Positions 15,305-22,223 of a DNA stretch of 64,000 nucleotides are shown here, in pieces. Position numbers and translations under genes: made by a program. The notes beneath the pieces were generated by a model. That model made no database searches, was not told where the DNA came from, and saw nothing but the letters and a program-made list of their open reading frames with translations. Each line of letters opens with the position of its first letter. The first letter of the stretch is position 1. Source of the stretch: Gallionellales bacterium GWA2_60_18 (GTDB lineage: Bacteria > Pseudomonadota > Gammaproteobacteria > Burkholderiales > Gallionellaceae); assembly GCA_001801105.1 (NCBI GenBank), contig MGWS01000026.1, forward strand, positions 1 through 64,000, given 5' to 3'.

Positions 15305-15727
15305 ATGGCTATCAGTAAGGAACAATGGAAAGAGATCGAGGCGCGACTAAGCAACATCATGGGGCGCGTTGAGCTTGTTTGTGACGGGTACAGAGTCAAC
15401 GCTGTCGTTGAGTCCAGCAAAATGAGGCTGTACGTCGCGGTCTATGTGAATGGGGAAATCAAAGGCTCGTGGGCTGATGGTAAAGGTGAAATCCCGCAGA
15501 AATTCTGCCAGGCCACGAAACGCTATTTATATTCTGCAACCAAGCGCGCAAAGGCGAAGAAAGCAGCCGCGCGTCGCGGCGTTGGTGCGGATTTGCGCAA
15601 GTGGTACACCGGCGTAGCCGAGAGCAGCATTGTGAGCTGGATGCCGTGGTGGACAAACAGCAAGGCATTTTGCCGCCACATTCGCAAGACCTGCACCAGC
15701 ATCGAGCTGGTGAAGATCGGCTACTGA
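15305..15727 (+). CDS. Phage hypothetical protein
   Basis: A 140-aa protein with GGAGAG upstream of ATG 15305. It has an N-terminal half of alternating strands (LYVAVYVNGEIKG) and a basic helix (KRAKAKKAAARRG), followed by an aromatic segment (VSWMPWWTNSKAFCRH). This looks like a nucleic-acid-binding protein, but no family can be assigned. It lies between HU and GemA in the middle operon, and its base composition is AT-richer than GemA. Confidence 0.6.
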   Translation: MAISKEQWKEIEARLSNIMGRVELVCDGYRVNAVVESSKMRLYVAVYVNGEIKGSWADGKGEIPQKFCQATKRYLYSATKRAKAKKAAARRGVGADLRKWYTGVAESSIVSWMPWWTNSKAFCRHIRKTCTSIELVKIGY

Positions 15728-15728
15728 C

Positions 15729-16160
15729 ATGACCCACTACCCCACCGACCAGCGCCGCCGCGACCTCGCCGCGATCCACGCGGCGAAGCGCGACCTGATT
15801 ATGAGCGATGAAGCCTACCGCGACATCCTGTGGAGCGTGGCGCGCGTGCGCTCAGCGGGCGATCTGGATCAGGCTGGGCGCAGCAAGATGCTCGACCACT
15901 TCCGCGCCTGCGGGTGGAAGCCGGTGGCCAGGGTTAACGAGTGGGCATTCATCGACAAGGCCGCCGCCGACCGCCAGCCGCTGCTGCGCAAGATCTGCGC
16001 GGTGTGCCGCAGCATGAAGGTGGGCAAAGCCTACGCCGAGGGTGCCGCCCGCCGCCAGACCGGCGTCGAGCGCAAGCTGGAAATGATGGATCAGGGCCAG
16101 CTCTGGATACTGGCCGGCATATTGGATCGCACGCGCCAGCACAAGGAGAACGCAAAATGA
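15729..16160 (+). CDS. gemA: Regulatory protein GemA (Mu gp16 family)
   Basis: A 143-aa member of the GemA/DUF1018 family, which in Mu modulates host gene expression and DNA supercoiling. Typical features are the N-terminal RRRDLAAIHAAKRDLIMSDEAYRDILW block, the RSAGDLDQAGR segment, the DRQPLLRKI motif, and a C-terminal QLWILAGILD. It overlaps the next gene by ATGA. The position just before mor is the same as in Mu. Confidence 0.85.
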   Translation: MTHYPTDQRRRDLAAIHAAKRDLIMSDEAYRDILWSVARVRSAGDLDQAGRSKMLDHFRACGWKPVARVNEWAFIDKAAADRQPLLRKICAVCRSMKVGKAYAEGAARRQTGVERKLEMMDQGQLWILAGILDRTRQHKENAK

Positions 16161-16402
16161 TCGCCAACGAAGACCTCGGCGCGCCCGAGATCGCAGTGAT
16201 CGACATCGCAGTGATTGCCGAGGCCTCCGCCTACATCTCCGCCCTTACCGTCGCCGCCATCATCGCCAGCACCGCCGCCGCGCTGTGCCTGATCGCCGCC
16301 GTCGGCGCGCTGTCGAGTCTGACCGGCATCCTCATCTACAGCGCCATCTTCGCCGCCGTGTTCTGTCTCGGCGCGGCTGCCGGCGCGATCCTGCGCGGGT
16401 GA
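16157..16402 (+). CDS. Small membrane protein, two predicted helices
   Basis: An 81-aa hydrophobic protein, Ala/Ile/Leu rich. Two membrane segments are likely, around residues 27-50 and 53-78. Both ends are coupled (ATGA at 16157 and stop overlapping the next ATG at 16402). The function is unknown; it lies between gemA and mor, away from the lysis genes. Confidence 0.6.
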   Translation: MIANEDLGAPEIAVIDIAVIAEASAYISALTVAAIIASTAAALCLIAAVGALSSLTGILIYSAIFAAVFCLGAAAGAILRG

Positions 16403-16641
16403 TGTGGATGGACGCGATCCTGATATTCGCCCTCGGCCTGATCTACGGCCTCGCCATCGGCGCGTGGTGGGCGAACCGGCGCTGGGTACTCTGCGAAAAG
16501 CCGGTGCTGAATATCACCGTGGATAAGGACGTGCTATCCACCGTCACCCAGCAGATGGCGATGGACTGGGCGGATCGCCACGGCCTGACCTGGCAGCCCA
16601 AGGGTGCGGTGTATGAGCTTGGCAAGGGCGTGCAGAAATGA
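16402..16641 (+). CDS. Small membrane-anchored phage protein
   Basis: A 79-aa protein with one N-terminal hydrophobic helix (residues 3-20) and a soluble C-terminal part (VLNITVDKDVLSTVTQQMAMDWADRHGL). Start ATG 16402 overlaps the previous stop, and the stop overlaps the Mor-like gene start. No known family. Confidence 0.6.
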   Translation: MWMDAILIFALGLIYGLAIGAWWANRRWVLCEKPVLNITVDKDVLSTVTQQMAMDWADRHGLTWQPKGAVYELGKGVQK

Positions 16642-17039
16642 CCTCCATCACCCCCGACACCCTCACCGTCACCCCGGTCAACCTGCTGGAGATCGTCGAA
16701 ATCATCGGCGAAGCGGCCGCGCTGCTGCTGGTCAAAGAGTTCGGCGGCCAGACCGTGCGCCTGCCCGCGATCCGCAACATCAACGCGGAGCACCCGCTGG
16801 CGCTGTGCATCGGCATCGCGGCGCTGGGCGCCATCTGCCGCGACACCGGCGGCGGGCGCTGGCTCTACATCGCCAAATGCCAGCGCGGCCTGCTCGCCGA
16901 CCGCAACCGCCGCATCGTCGAGGAATACAGCGGCGGCGACACGGCCAACGCGCTGGCGCAACGCTACCGCCTCAGCGACCGGCAGATATGGAACATCCTC
17001 GGCAGCTATGTGGATGACAGGCAGGTGAGTCTGTTTTAA
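16638..17039 (+). CDS. mor: Mor-family middle/late transcription activator
   Basis: A 133-aa member of the Mor/C activator family, which in Mu recruits RNA polymerase to middle and late promoters. The N-terminal dimerisation region (LLEIVEIIGEAAALLLVKEFGG) and the C-terminal helix-turn-helix (RNRRIVEEYSGGDTANALAQRYRLSDRQIWNIL) both match. It is the last gene of the early-middle operon; the genes after it would be its targets. I see only one Mor/C protein, so it may serve both middle and late steps. Confidence 0.9.
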   Translation: MTSITPDTLTVTPVNLLEIVEIIGEAAALLLVKEFGGQTVRLPAIRNINAEHPLALCIGIAALGAICRDTGGGRWLYIAKCQRGLLADRNRRIVEEYSGGDTANALAQRYRLSDRQIWNILGSYVDDRQVSLF

Positions 17040-17069
17040 GGTGCGGTTTTTTAACGACGGGAGATAGCC

Positions 17070-17612
17070 ATGCGAGCCATTAAAATTACAGCGGTCACAA
17101 TCATTGGGTTTATTCTTTTCATGTTTTTATGGGCGAAGGCAGGAAATTTGTATTCCAGCTACCAGGAATACACAGCAAAAAATACCCAAAAATCTGTTCT
17201 GATTGCTGAAAAAATCGATGCAAATGTTGTTGTTCAAGGACTCCCGCTATCTGACCGAACAACAACAAAAAGCGGGAATGGGCGTGTCAAGCAGGTATGG
17301 CGTATCGACGGAGCAGAAACAGGGAAGTTTGAAATTATCGGCAATGCACAAAAAGACGCTGACAATGCGGGCTGGTCGTGTGCGCAATATGACAACTCAG
17401 GAAATTCAATAAGCCAAGTAGCGCCGCAAACTTTCTGTCATCAGTTGTTCGTTAAGGTGCTCAACAAGTTCATTACCAATCCAAGTGCGATAGCCTCACA
17501 ACTCATAAAGCGTGCGGAAATACAGAGATCGACAGCAGATTACCGTATTGGAGACCTTTCTTTTGAAACGGATGGAGAATTCTATTTTGTCCGAAGATGG
17601 AGTCGTATGTGA
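17070..17612 (+). CDS. AT-rich membrane-anchored protein, candidate lysogenic conversion (moron) gene
   Basis: A 180-aa protein not recognised. A single N-terminal membrane helix (about residues 8-24) is followed by a soluble, probably periplasmic domain with two Cys (GWSCAQYD and QTFCHQ) and a C-terminal FYFVRRW. It has its own leader (GGGAG upstream of ATG 17070) and visibly lower GC than the flanking phage genes. It sits between mor and the rha leader, a common place for moron insertion. Roles such as superinfection exclusion are guesswork. Confidence 0.65.
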   Translation: MRAIKITAVTIIGFILFMFLWAKAGNLYSSYQEYTAKNTQKSVLIAEKIDANVVVQGLPLSDRTTTKSGNGRVKQVWRIDGAETGKFEIIGNAQKDADNAGWSCAQYDNSGNSISQVAPQTFCHQLFVKVLNKFITNPSAIASQLIKRAEIQRSTADYRIGDLSFETDGEFYFVRRWSRM

Positions 17613-17675
17613 AGGGGGCAGGAAGTGTGGGCATCAAGTTGACAGCAATGCCAAATAACGCGCAAAATCCGCCTC

Positions 17676-17847
17676 GGTGCTTCAAACACCAAAGACAAAG
17701 CGGAAACCGCGCCCGAAAGTTGTGGTTTTTTTACGTCCGTAGTTCATCTATGGCCGGGTGTGGGGCTAATAAAATAGCGGCTTGCCGCGAATATGCCCGC
17801 CGACTTTGTCCGGTTTGAAGCACCTGGCCACCCACAGCCCTTGTGGG
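17676..17847 (+). ncRNA. Structured leader upstream of rha, P4-immunity-like candidate
   Basis: A perfect 12-bp inverted repeat pairs GGTGCTTCAAAC (17676-17687) with GTTTGAAGCACC (17813-17824), extended by GACAAAG (17694-17700) with CTTTGTC (17804-17810). Inside are a small GCGGC-TT-GCCGC hairpin (17777-17788), and just after it CCCACA/TGTGGG (17831-17847). The translated frame through here resembles the ash/Icd-like leader peptides of P4-type elements (SSMAGCG). In P4, complementary leader segments pair with the CI RNA to control immunity; a similar role is inferred only. Confidence 0.4.
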
Positions 17848-17869
17848 TTCCCCTTCAAAGGAGACAAAG

Positions 17870-18442
17870 ATGAACCAGCTAGTCCACCAGTCAGGCGACC
17901 GCCTGATCGTTACATCCCTCGAAATATCCAACCACTTCGGCAAGCGGCACGATGACGTGTTGAAGGCAGTTAGAAACATCGAGTGCTCTCAAGAGTTTGC
18001 ACGCCGCAATTTTGCGGTGTGCTCTTACCAAGACGGCAACCAGAGACAGCGCCCAATGTACGAAATCACCCGCGACGGCTTCACCTTGCTGTGCATGGGC
18101 TTCACCGGCCCGGAGGCTATGGTGTGGAAAGAGCGCTACATCGAGGCGTTCAACCAGATGGAAGCTGCGCTGCGCCAGCCACCCGAGCAACTGAAGCGCA
18201 TGGTGGAGGCGCTGGCCGGCGAGGTGCTGCGCGACAAACCGGAGCGGCGCAAGCTGCTGCGCTACCGTAAGATGGGGCTGTCGGTGCTGGAGATTTCCCG
18301 GCTGGTGCGCAGGAACGAGGCCACGGTGCGCCGCGAGATCGTGCTGATGGAAGCCTGCGGCCTGCTGCAAGTCACCCCGCAGATGGTAGCTAAGCGCGCC
18401 CTGGCGTTGTCCAACCTGCCGCACAAAGGCGGTGCAGCATGA
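17870..18442 (+). CDS. Rha-family phage regulatory protein
   Basis: A 190-aa Rha-type protein, known from lambdoid phages to interfere with growth in hosts lacking IHF. The N-terminal domain reads VTSLEISNHFGKRHDDVLKAVRNI, followed by YEITRDGFTLLCMGFTG and the KERYIEAFNQME block, all family hallmarks. The C-terminal part (residues 125-190) adds a helix-turn-helix-like region. ATG 17870 is chosen for the AAAGGAG 6 nt upstream. It lies behind the structured leader described above. Confidence 0.88.
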   Translation: MNQLVHQSGDRLIVTSLEISNHFGKRHDDVLKAVRNIECSQEFARRNFAVCSYQDGNQRQRPMYEITRDGFTLLCMGFTGPEAMVWKERYIEAFNQMEAALRQPPEQLKRMVEALAGEVLRDKPERRKLLRYRKMGLSVLEISRLVRRNEATVRREIVLMEACGLLQVTPQMVAKRALALSNLPHKGGAA

Positions 18443-18648
18443 GCGCCGTCAATCCAGAAATGGCCGCCATCGCCCGCAAGGCGGGCGTGTTGGCTTCACT
18501 TTCCATCGCCGCGAATTGCATGATGACGCAATCGCATCCCCCCGATGCGGGGCAATGTAGCAACATCGCGCTTGATTTGATGGATGCGGCGGCGTATCTT
18601 TCTGCCGAAGTCAGCAGCGCAATGGATGAGCTTGTTTACGAACGATAG
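18439..18648 (+). CDS. Small phage protein, unknown
   Basis: A 69-aa helical protein whose ATG overlaps the rha stop. It is the last gene before a terminator at 18669. No recognisable motif; the segment LDLMDAAAYLSAEVSSAMDELVYER is strongly helical. Confidence 0.55.
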   Translation: MSAVNPEMAAIARKAGVLASLSIAANCMMTQSHPPDAGQCSNIALDLMDAAAYLSAEVSSAMDELVYER

Positions 18649-18668
18649 CGTCTTGATGTAACCCCACC

Positions 18669-18695
18669 AGCCCCGCCCTCCGGCGGGCTTTTTTA
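18669..18695 (+). terminator. Rho-independent terminator after the rha operon
   Basis: The hairpin AGC(C)CCGCC / GGCGGGCT with a CTCC loop and one bulged C is followed by TTTTTT. It separates the rha unit from the lysis genes. Confidence 0.8.
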
Positions 18696-18751
18696 TTGCA
18701 CCGAACTGTTTCACTGTCGCAACTCTCCGTGCGCGCGCGTAACCTCGGCGC

Positions 18752-18934
18752 ATGGCTTCCACCACCAAACACCCTCCTGCGCCGCAAACCTGCGGCACCT
18801 GCGCCACCTGGACGCGGCACACCGACGAGCGCATGCCTGATCACGGCGAATGCGCGCATCGCGGCGTGGGCTATTACTCGCACCGGCGGTCCGCCTGCCT
18901 GCTGGCCACCTCACTCTGGAGCGCCAAACGATGA
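18752..18934 (+). CDS. Small Cys/His-rich protein, possible zinc finger
   Basis: A 60-aa protein with CGTC, then GECAH and a further Cys, a spacing that could bind zinc. It begins 57 nt after the terminator and overlaps the holin gene start (ATGA), so it leads the lysis operon. Function unknown. Confidence 0.55.
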   Translation: MASTTKHPPAPQTCGTCATWTRHTDERMPDHGECAHRGVGYYSHRRSACLLATSLWSAKR

Positions 18935-19215
18935 AGCTGCCGCGCATGTTTAACTGGTTGCTGGTTACGCTGGCGCTGGCCGGGTTGGTGTATGTGTTTT
19001 CTCCGCAGCAGCTGCCGGTGTCGCTCTACAAGCTGTCGCTGATCTCGATGGCGGCGTGGGTCGGCTACTGGATCGACCGCGCGCTGTTTCCCTATGCGCG
19101 GCCTGACCAGTTCATAAACTCAATGATCGACGTGAGCCTGGTGTTTGCAGTTGCCATGCTGCGCCGCGCCATCATCGTGGGTTGCGCCATGCTGGCGGTG
19201 AGCCTGGGGGTGTGA
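18931..19215 (+). CDS. Putative holin
   Basis: A 94-aa membrane protein with three likely membrane segments (residues 8-24, 33-50 and 68-92). It resembles the holins of BcepMu-type phages, which share the LPVSLYKLSLISMAAWVGYW segment. It lies directly before the transglycosylase and spanin genes, so it would time release of the lysis enzyme. Its stop overlaps the endolysin ATG. Confidence 0.75.
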   Translation: MKLPRMFNWLLVTLALAGLVYVFSPQQLPVSLYKLSLISMAAWVGYWIDRALFPYARPDQFINSMIDVSLVFAVAMLRRAIIVGCAMLAVSLGV

Positions 19216-19946
19216 TGATTAAGCTGTCGCCGGAGGAAAAGCTTGTGGCGGTGCTGTGCGCCGCCTTTGTTGCGCTGCTGCTGTTGACGCGGCCGGCGCT
19301 GGTGCTGGCGAACCCTCTCCCCAACCCTCTCCCGCAAGCGGGCGAGGGAGTAAAAGTACCCCGCGCTGCGCTGCGCTACCAGCGCGATCTGACGCGCAAT
19401 GCGCGCGCCGTGTGGGGCATGGATGCGCCGGTTGCGGTGTTCGCGGCACAGATACACCAGGAGAGCCGCTGGCGCGCCGATGCGCGCAGCGTGGTGGGTG
19501 CGCAGGGCATCGCGCAATTCATGCCGGCCACGGCGACGTGGATCTCCGGCGCGTATCGCTGGGGCGAGGCTCAACCCTACAACCCGGCCTGGGCGATGCG
19601 CGCGCTGGTGACTTATGACCGCTGGCTGTGGGATCGGGTGCTGCCCTCTCCCCAGCCCTCTCCCGCAAGCGGGGAGAGCGCAGCGAGGGGGGCGGAGCCG
19701 AGCAATTGCGAGCGCATGGCGATGTCGCTGTCCGCCTACAACGGCGGGCTGGGCTGGGTGTACCGCGATCAGAAGCTGGCCGCGTCCAGATCGTTAAACC
19801 CGGCCATCTGGTTCGGGCATGTGGAAAAAGTTAACGCTGGCCGCAGCGCGGCCAACTTCGCCGAGAACCGGGGCTATCCGCGCGTGATCCTGCTCAAGCA
19901 TCAGCCGGTCTACGCGAATTGGGGAGGCGCGATCGCATGCGCGTGA
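19215..19946 (+). CDS. Phage lytic transglycosylase (SLT domain) with two in-frame REP insertions
   Basis: A 243-aa peptidoglycan-cleaving lysis enzyme. Residues 8-31 are a hydrophobic signal-anchor. The SLT core begins near residue 65: the catalytic Glu83 sits in HQESRW, followed by GAQGIAQFMPATA and the SLSAYNGG motif near 171-178. Two segments are translated REP elements: residues 33-45 (NPLPNPLPQAGEG), between the anchor and core, and residues 143-161, in a loop between FMPATA and AYNGG. Both keep the frame and spare the catalytic motifs, so the enzyme may still work. It overlaps the Rz gene by 10 bp. Confidence 0.88.
   Translation: MIKLSPEEKLVAVLCAAFVALLLLTRPALVLANPLPNPLPQAGEGVKVPRAALRYQRDLTRNARAVWGMDAPVAVFAAQIHQESRWRADARSVVGAQGIAQFMPATATWISGAYRWGEAQPYNPAWAMRALVTYDRWLWDRVLPSPQPSPASGESAARGAEPSNCERMAMSLSAYNGGLGWVYRDQKLAASRSLNPAIWFGHVEKVNAGRSAANFAENRGYPRVILLKHQPVYANWGGAIACA
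19313..19350. repeat. REP element, CCCTCTCCC family, copy 2
   Basis: CCCTCTCC twice, then CCCGCAAGCGGGCGAGGGAG. In frame near the N-terminus of the transglycosylase gene. Confidence 0.8.
19644..19695. repeat. REP element, CCCTCTCCC family, copy 3
   Basis: CCCTCTCCCC, CCCTCTCCCGC, then GCGGGGAGAGCGCAGCGAGG. In frame in the middle of the transglycosylase gene; slightly longer than copy 2. Confidence 0.8.
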
Positions 19947-20494
19947 TACCGATCCAGTACCGCATCCTCGCCGTGCTGCTGCTGGCGCTGGCGTGTGTCG
20001 GCTTCGGTTATGTGCAGGGCGTGACGCGCGAATCAGACCGGCGCGACGCGCTGGAGCTGCGCAAAGCGCAGGAAGCCTACAAGGCGTTTCAGCGGGCGCT
20101 GGACAACGGCAAGCGGCACGCCGCCGCCGTGATCGAGTGGCAGCGCAAGGCGGGTGAGTATTACAACAAATGGCAATGGGAGTTAGATCATGAACCAGAT
20201 TTGTCGCTGGCGCGCTGCGCCAACACCGGGGAAAAGAGTGACGTACATGCTGTTCTGCTCGGCCCTGCTTTCCTCCGCCTGTACAACGGCGCCTGGCTGC
20301 CCGGCCTCGACCTACCGGGCGATCCCGGCGGAACTTCTTACGCACTCGTCGAAGCCGGAACCGTTACGCCCCGCGAAGTCCTCGGTAACGTCGCCGTCAA
20401 CGCCCGACTCTGCGGCGAAGACCGAAAGCGGCTCGACGAACTGATCGACCACTTGAACGATGTAGGGGCGATTCACGAATCGCCCGACCCGTGA
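19937..20494 (+). CDS. Rz-type inner-membrane spanin
   Basis: A 185-aa i-spanin. The N-terminal membrane anchor spans residues 8-27 and is followed by a charged helical periplasmic stretch (ESDRRDALELRKAQEAYKAFQRAL). With the outer-membrane partner it fuses the membranes in the last lysis step. A +1-frame lipoprotein gene (20238-20444) is nested in its 3' half, the classic Rz/Rz1 layout. The C-terminal residues are encoded by a 20-bp palindromic repeat (20466-20485), so the tail has probably been altered. ATG 19937 overlaps the transglycosylase stop. Confidence 0.8.
   Translation: MRVIPIQYRILAVLLLALACVGFGYVQGVTRESDRRDALELRKAQEAYKAFQRALDNGKRHAAAVIEWQRKAGEYYNKWQWELDHEPDLSLARCANTGEKSDVHAVLLGPAFLRLYNGAWLPGLDLPGDPGGTSYALVEAGTVTPREVLGNVAVNARLCGEDRKRLDELIDHLNDVGAIHESPDP
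20238..20444 (+). CDS. Rz1-type outer-membrane spanin lipoprotein, nested in Rz
   Basis: A 68-aa lipoprotein read +1 relative to Rz. GTG 20238 is preferred (GGGG-AAAAGA upstream); ATG 20247 is an alternative. A short hydrophobic signal ends in the lipobox LSSAC, after which the mature part is Pro/Ser/Thr rich (APGCPASTYRAIPAEL...KPEPLRPAKSS), typical of Rz1. The nested arrangement and lipobox together make the call solid. Confidence 0.8.
   Translation: MTYMLFCSALLSSACTTAPGCPASTYRAIPAELLTHSSKPEPLRPAKSSVTSPSTPDSAAKTESGSTN
20466..20485. repeat. Perfect 20-bp palindromic repeat at the 3' end of Rz
   Basis: GGGCGATTC-AC-GAATCGCCC, preceded by TAG. This has the form of common dispersed bacterial repeats and encodes the last residues of the Rz protein. 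Confidence 0.6.
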
Positions 20495-20709
20495 TGAGGC
20501 CGGAAGACCGCGCGCAGGAGCTTGAGCTGGCCGAGTATGAGCGCAATCAGGCGAAGGCCATCATGCCGAAGGCTACGCGGCCATCGGCCAAGTGGTGTAC
20601 CGCGCCTGGCTGCGGCGAACGCATACCGGACGCGAGGCGTGAGGCGGTGCCGGGTGTGCAGTGTTGTGTGGCGTGCCAAGAGTTGAACGAAAAAAACGGA
20701 AGGGTTTAA
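20494..20709 (+). CDS. TraR/DksA-type zinc-finger protein
   Basis: A 71-aa protein of the small phage/plasmid TraR class that can bind the RNA polymerase secondary channel. The C4 zinc site reads CTAPGCGERIPDARREAVPGV then CCVACQ, as in TraR. The N-terminal helix (residues 5-25) carries acidic residues. ATG 20494 overlaps the Rz stop. It might adjust host transcription during the lytic phase. Confidence 0.85.
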   Translation: MRPEDRAQELELAEYERNQAKAIMPKATRPSAKWCTAPGCGERIPDARREAVPGVQCCVACQELNEKNGRV

Positions 20710-20711
20710 CG

Positions 20712-21053
20712 ATGGATCTCGAATTGGCAAAGTTTCTGTTCCAGGTGCTGACGTTTTTGATGACGGGCGGTATCGGAATCTACGTCTACCTGTCCAATAA
20801 AGACAAGGTGACCAACGACCGCATCGGCAAGCTGGAGGCAGATTTGGACTTAAAACTGGACGGACATATCGAGCGCATCGTCGCCCTGGAAACCAAGGCT
20901 GAATCATCGCTCACCCATAACGATCTGGCCGACATACACGAAAAGATCAACAAAATCGGCAGCGACATCAGCTCGCTGTCGGGCAAATTCACCGGGGTCA
21001 GCAACCTGCTCGATACCCTGCACAACTACCTGCTGCGAGGCACCAAACAATGA
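20712..21053 (+). CDS. DUF2730-family phage membrane protein
   Basis: A 113-aa protein with one N-terminal membrane helix (residues 7-27) followed by a long coiled coil (residues 30-110). Motifs such as KDKVTNDRIGKLEADLDLKL and THNDLADIHEKIN match the DUF2730 family found in Mu-like phages just before the terminase genes. Its function is unknown. Confidence 0.8.
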   Translation: MDLELAKFLFQVLTFLMTGGIGIYVYLSNKDKVTNDRIGKLEADLDLKLDGHIERIVALETKAESSLTHNDLADIHEKINKIGSDISSLSGKFTGVSNLLDTLHNYLLRGTKQ

Positions 21054-21072
21054 GCACCCGCGCTGCGCGCTT

Positions 21073-21109
21073 CCCTCTCTCTAGCTCTCTCCCGCAAGCG
21101 GGAGAAAGG
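21073..21109. repeat. REP element, CCCTCTCCC family, copy 4
   Basis: A degenerate CCCTCTCTC, then CTCTCCCGCAAGCGGGAGAAAGG. It lies between the DUF2730 gene and the next ATG. Together with its downstream flank it matches 10623-10685 at 52 of 63 positions by hand alignment. Confidence 0.75.
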
Positions 21110-21129
21110 ACAACCGTGAAAGGCTCCCT

Positions 21130-21426
21130 ATGACTTATGCCGAAGAGATCGCCGCCGCGCGCCGCCTCGCCATCCTGCTGGCACTGTACTTCTCGCCCGG
21201 CTACACGCTCAACCGCGCCGCGCTGCGCCATCAGGTCGAGCGCACCGGCTACGTCACCAGCGCCGATCTGATGGGGTCGGAGTGCGCCTGGCTGGCCGAG
21301 ATCGGGCTGGTCGAGCGGCTGGAGCTGGATGCCGTGCGCCTCACCGATCGCGGCGAGGATATCGCGCTGGGCCGCAGCCAGACACCGGGGGTGCGCCGCC
21401 CATCACCAGGGGAAGTGCGCCCATGA
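21130..21426 (+). CDS. VpaChn25_0724-family phage protein (Mu gp26 position)
   Basis: A 98-aa winged-helix-like protein. The pattern MTYAEEIAAARRLAILLALYFSPGYTLN...LAWLAEIGLVERLEL...LTDRGEDIALGR...PGVRRPSPGE is that of the small VpaChn25_0724 family that precedes the small terminase in Mu-like phages. The start codon follows the flank of a REP element that supplies its upstream sequence. Role unknown, probably regulatory or packaging related. The stretch 21427-21516 downstream holds only a short unsupported frame. Confidence 0.75.
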   Translation: MTYAEEIAAARRLAILLALYFSPGYTLNRAALRHQVERTGYVTSADLMGSECAWLAEIGLVERLELDAVRLTDRGEDIALGRSQTPGVRRPSPGEVRP

Positions 21427-21516
21427 GAATGCTCAGCAAATCGTTCTTGCCGGGAATGGGCACAGCAACCCCCTCCCGCAAACGGCTGGCTACGCCAGTA
21501 ACGTGTCGGGGGTGCT

Positions 21517-22017
21517 ATGGCACACGGTGAAGATTCACGCCGCGCCGTCCGCGCGGCTTATGTTTTCGACCAGCTCTCGCTGGAAGTGGCTGCGGCCAAG
21601 ATCGGCGTGCCGTATGCGACCGTGCGCAACTGGAAGCGCACCGGCAAAGAGCTCGGCGACGATTGGGACAAGGCGCGCGGCGCGCAGATGATCGCCGGTG
21701 GCGGCATCGAAGACGTGGTGCGCCAGACGCTGGGCATTGTGGTGCAGCAGGTGCAGGCCACCGTGCAAGCCATTCAGGATGCGCCCGATATGCTGCCCGG
21801 CGAAAAGGTGCAGGCGTTGGCCAGCCTGGCCGATGCCTACAATAAATTAATGGCGGCCAGCCGCAAGATGATGCCGGAAACGGACAAGCTGGCGGTGGCC
21901 ACGGATGTGGCCAAGCGACTGGCGGAATTTGTGCGGACGAATTACCCGCAGCACGCGCCAGCGTTTGCGGAGATTCTCGCGCCGTTCGGTGATGAGCTGG
22001 CGAAGGCTTACGGATGA
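21517..22017 (+). CDS. DUF1804 family protein, likely small terminase subunit (Mu gp27)
   Basis: A 166-aa protein. Residues 8-50 (RAAYVFDQLSLEVAAAKIGVPYATVRNWKR) are a helix-turn-helix for pac recognition. The remainder is the DUF1804 helical domain (GGGIEDVVRQTLG, LASLADAYNKLMAASRK, VRTNYPQHAPAFAE). It directly precedes the large subunit, separated only by a 69-aa gene. In Mu, packaging starts at a pac site near the left end. Confidence 0.85.
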   Translation: MAHGEDSRRAVRAAYVFDQLSLEVAAAKIGVPYATVRNWKRTGKELGDDWDKARGAQMIAGGGIEDVVRQTLGIVVQQVQATVQAIQDAPDMLPGEKVQALASLADAYNKLMAASRKMMPETDKLAVATDVAKRLAEFVRTNYPQHAPAFAEILAPFGDELAKAYG

Positions 22018-22223
22018 CCCGCCTGGAAATTGACCGCGCCTGTGGACAAACGCCGTGTTTATGCGGCGATGTAGAGACATGGCACCCTCAGTGTTTCGTC
22101 GGAAAGACAAATATCGAGGTGGTCGATGAATACAAGCGCGCTTACTTAATTGCGCACCGAACACTTCGTGAGCGCGCTCACGAGACTGCGCGTCTTCTGA
22201 TTCAAGTGGCAAGTTATGGCTAG
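22014..22223 (+). CDS. Small Cys-containing protein between the terminase subunits
   Basis: A 69-aa protein not recognised. The N-terminal part has CGQTPCLCG and a further Cys (HPQCF); the C-terminal half is a charged helix. It overlaps the small terminase stop (ATGA) and the large terminase start. Base composition is lower in GC than either neighbour, suggesting a late insertion. Confidence 0.55.
   Translation: MTRLEIDRACGQTPCLCGDVETWHPQCFVGKTNIEVVDEYKRAYLIAHRTLRERAHETARLLIQVASYG

Noticed and set aside
21050..21133. A 27-codon frame across REP copy 4
   Set aside because: It is mostly REP sequence, with no conserved peptide.
21423..21530. A short frame after the VpaChn25_0724-type gene
   Set aside because: About 35 codons, rich in Arg and Pro, overlapping a degenerate repeat-like stretch; no support.
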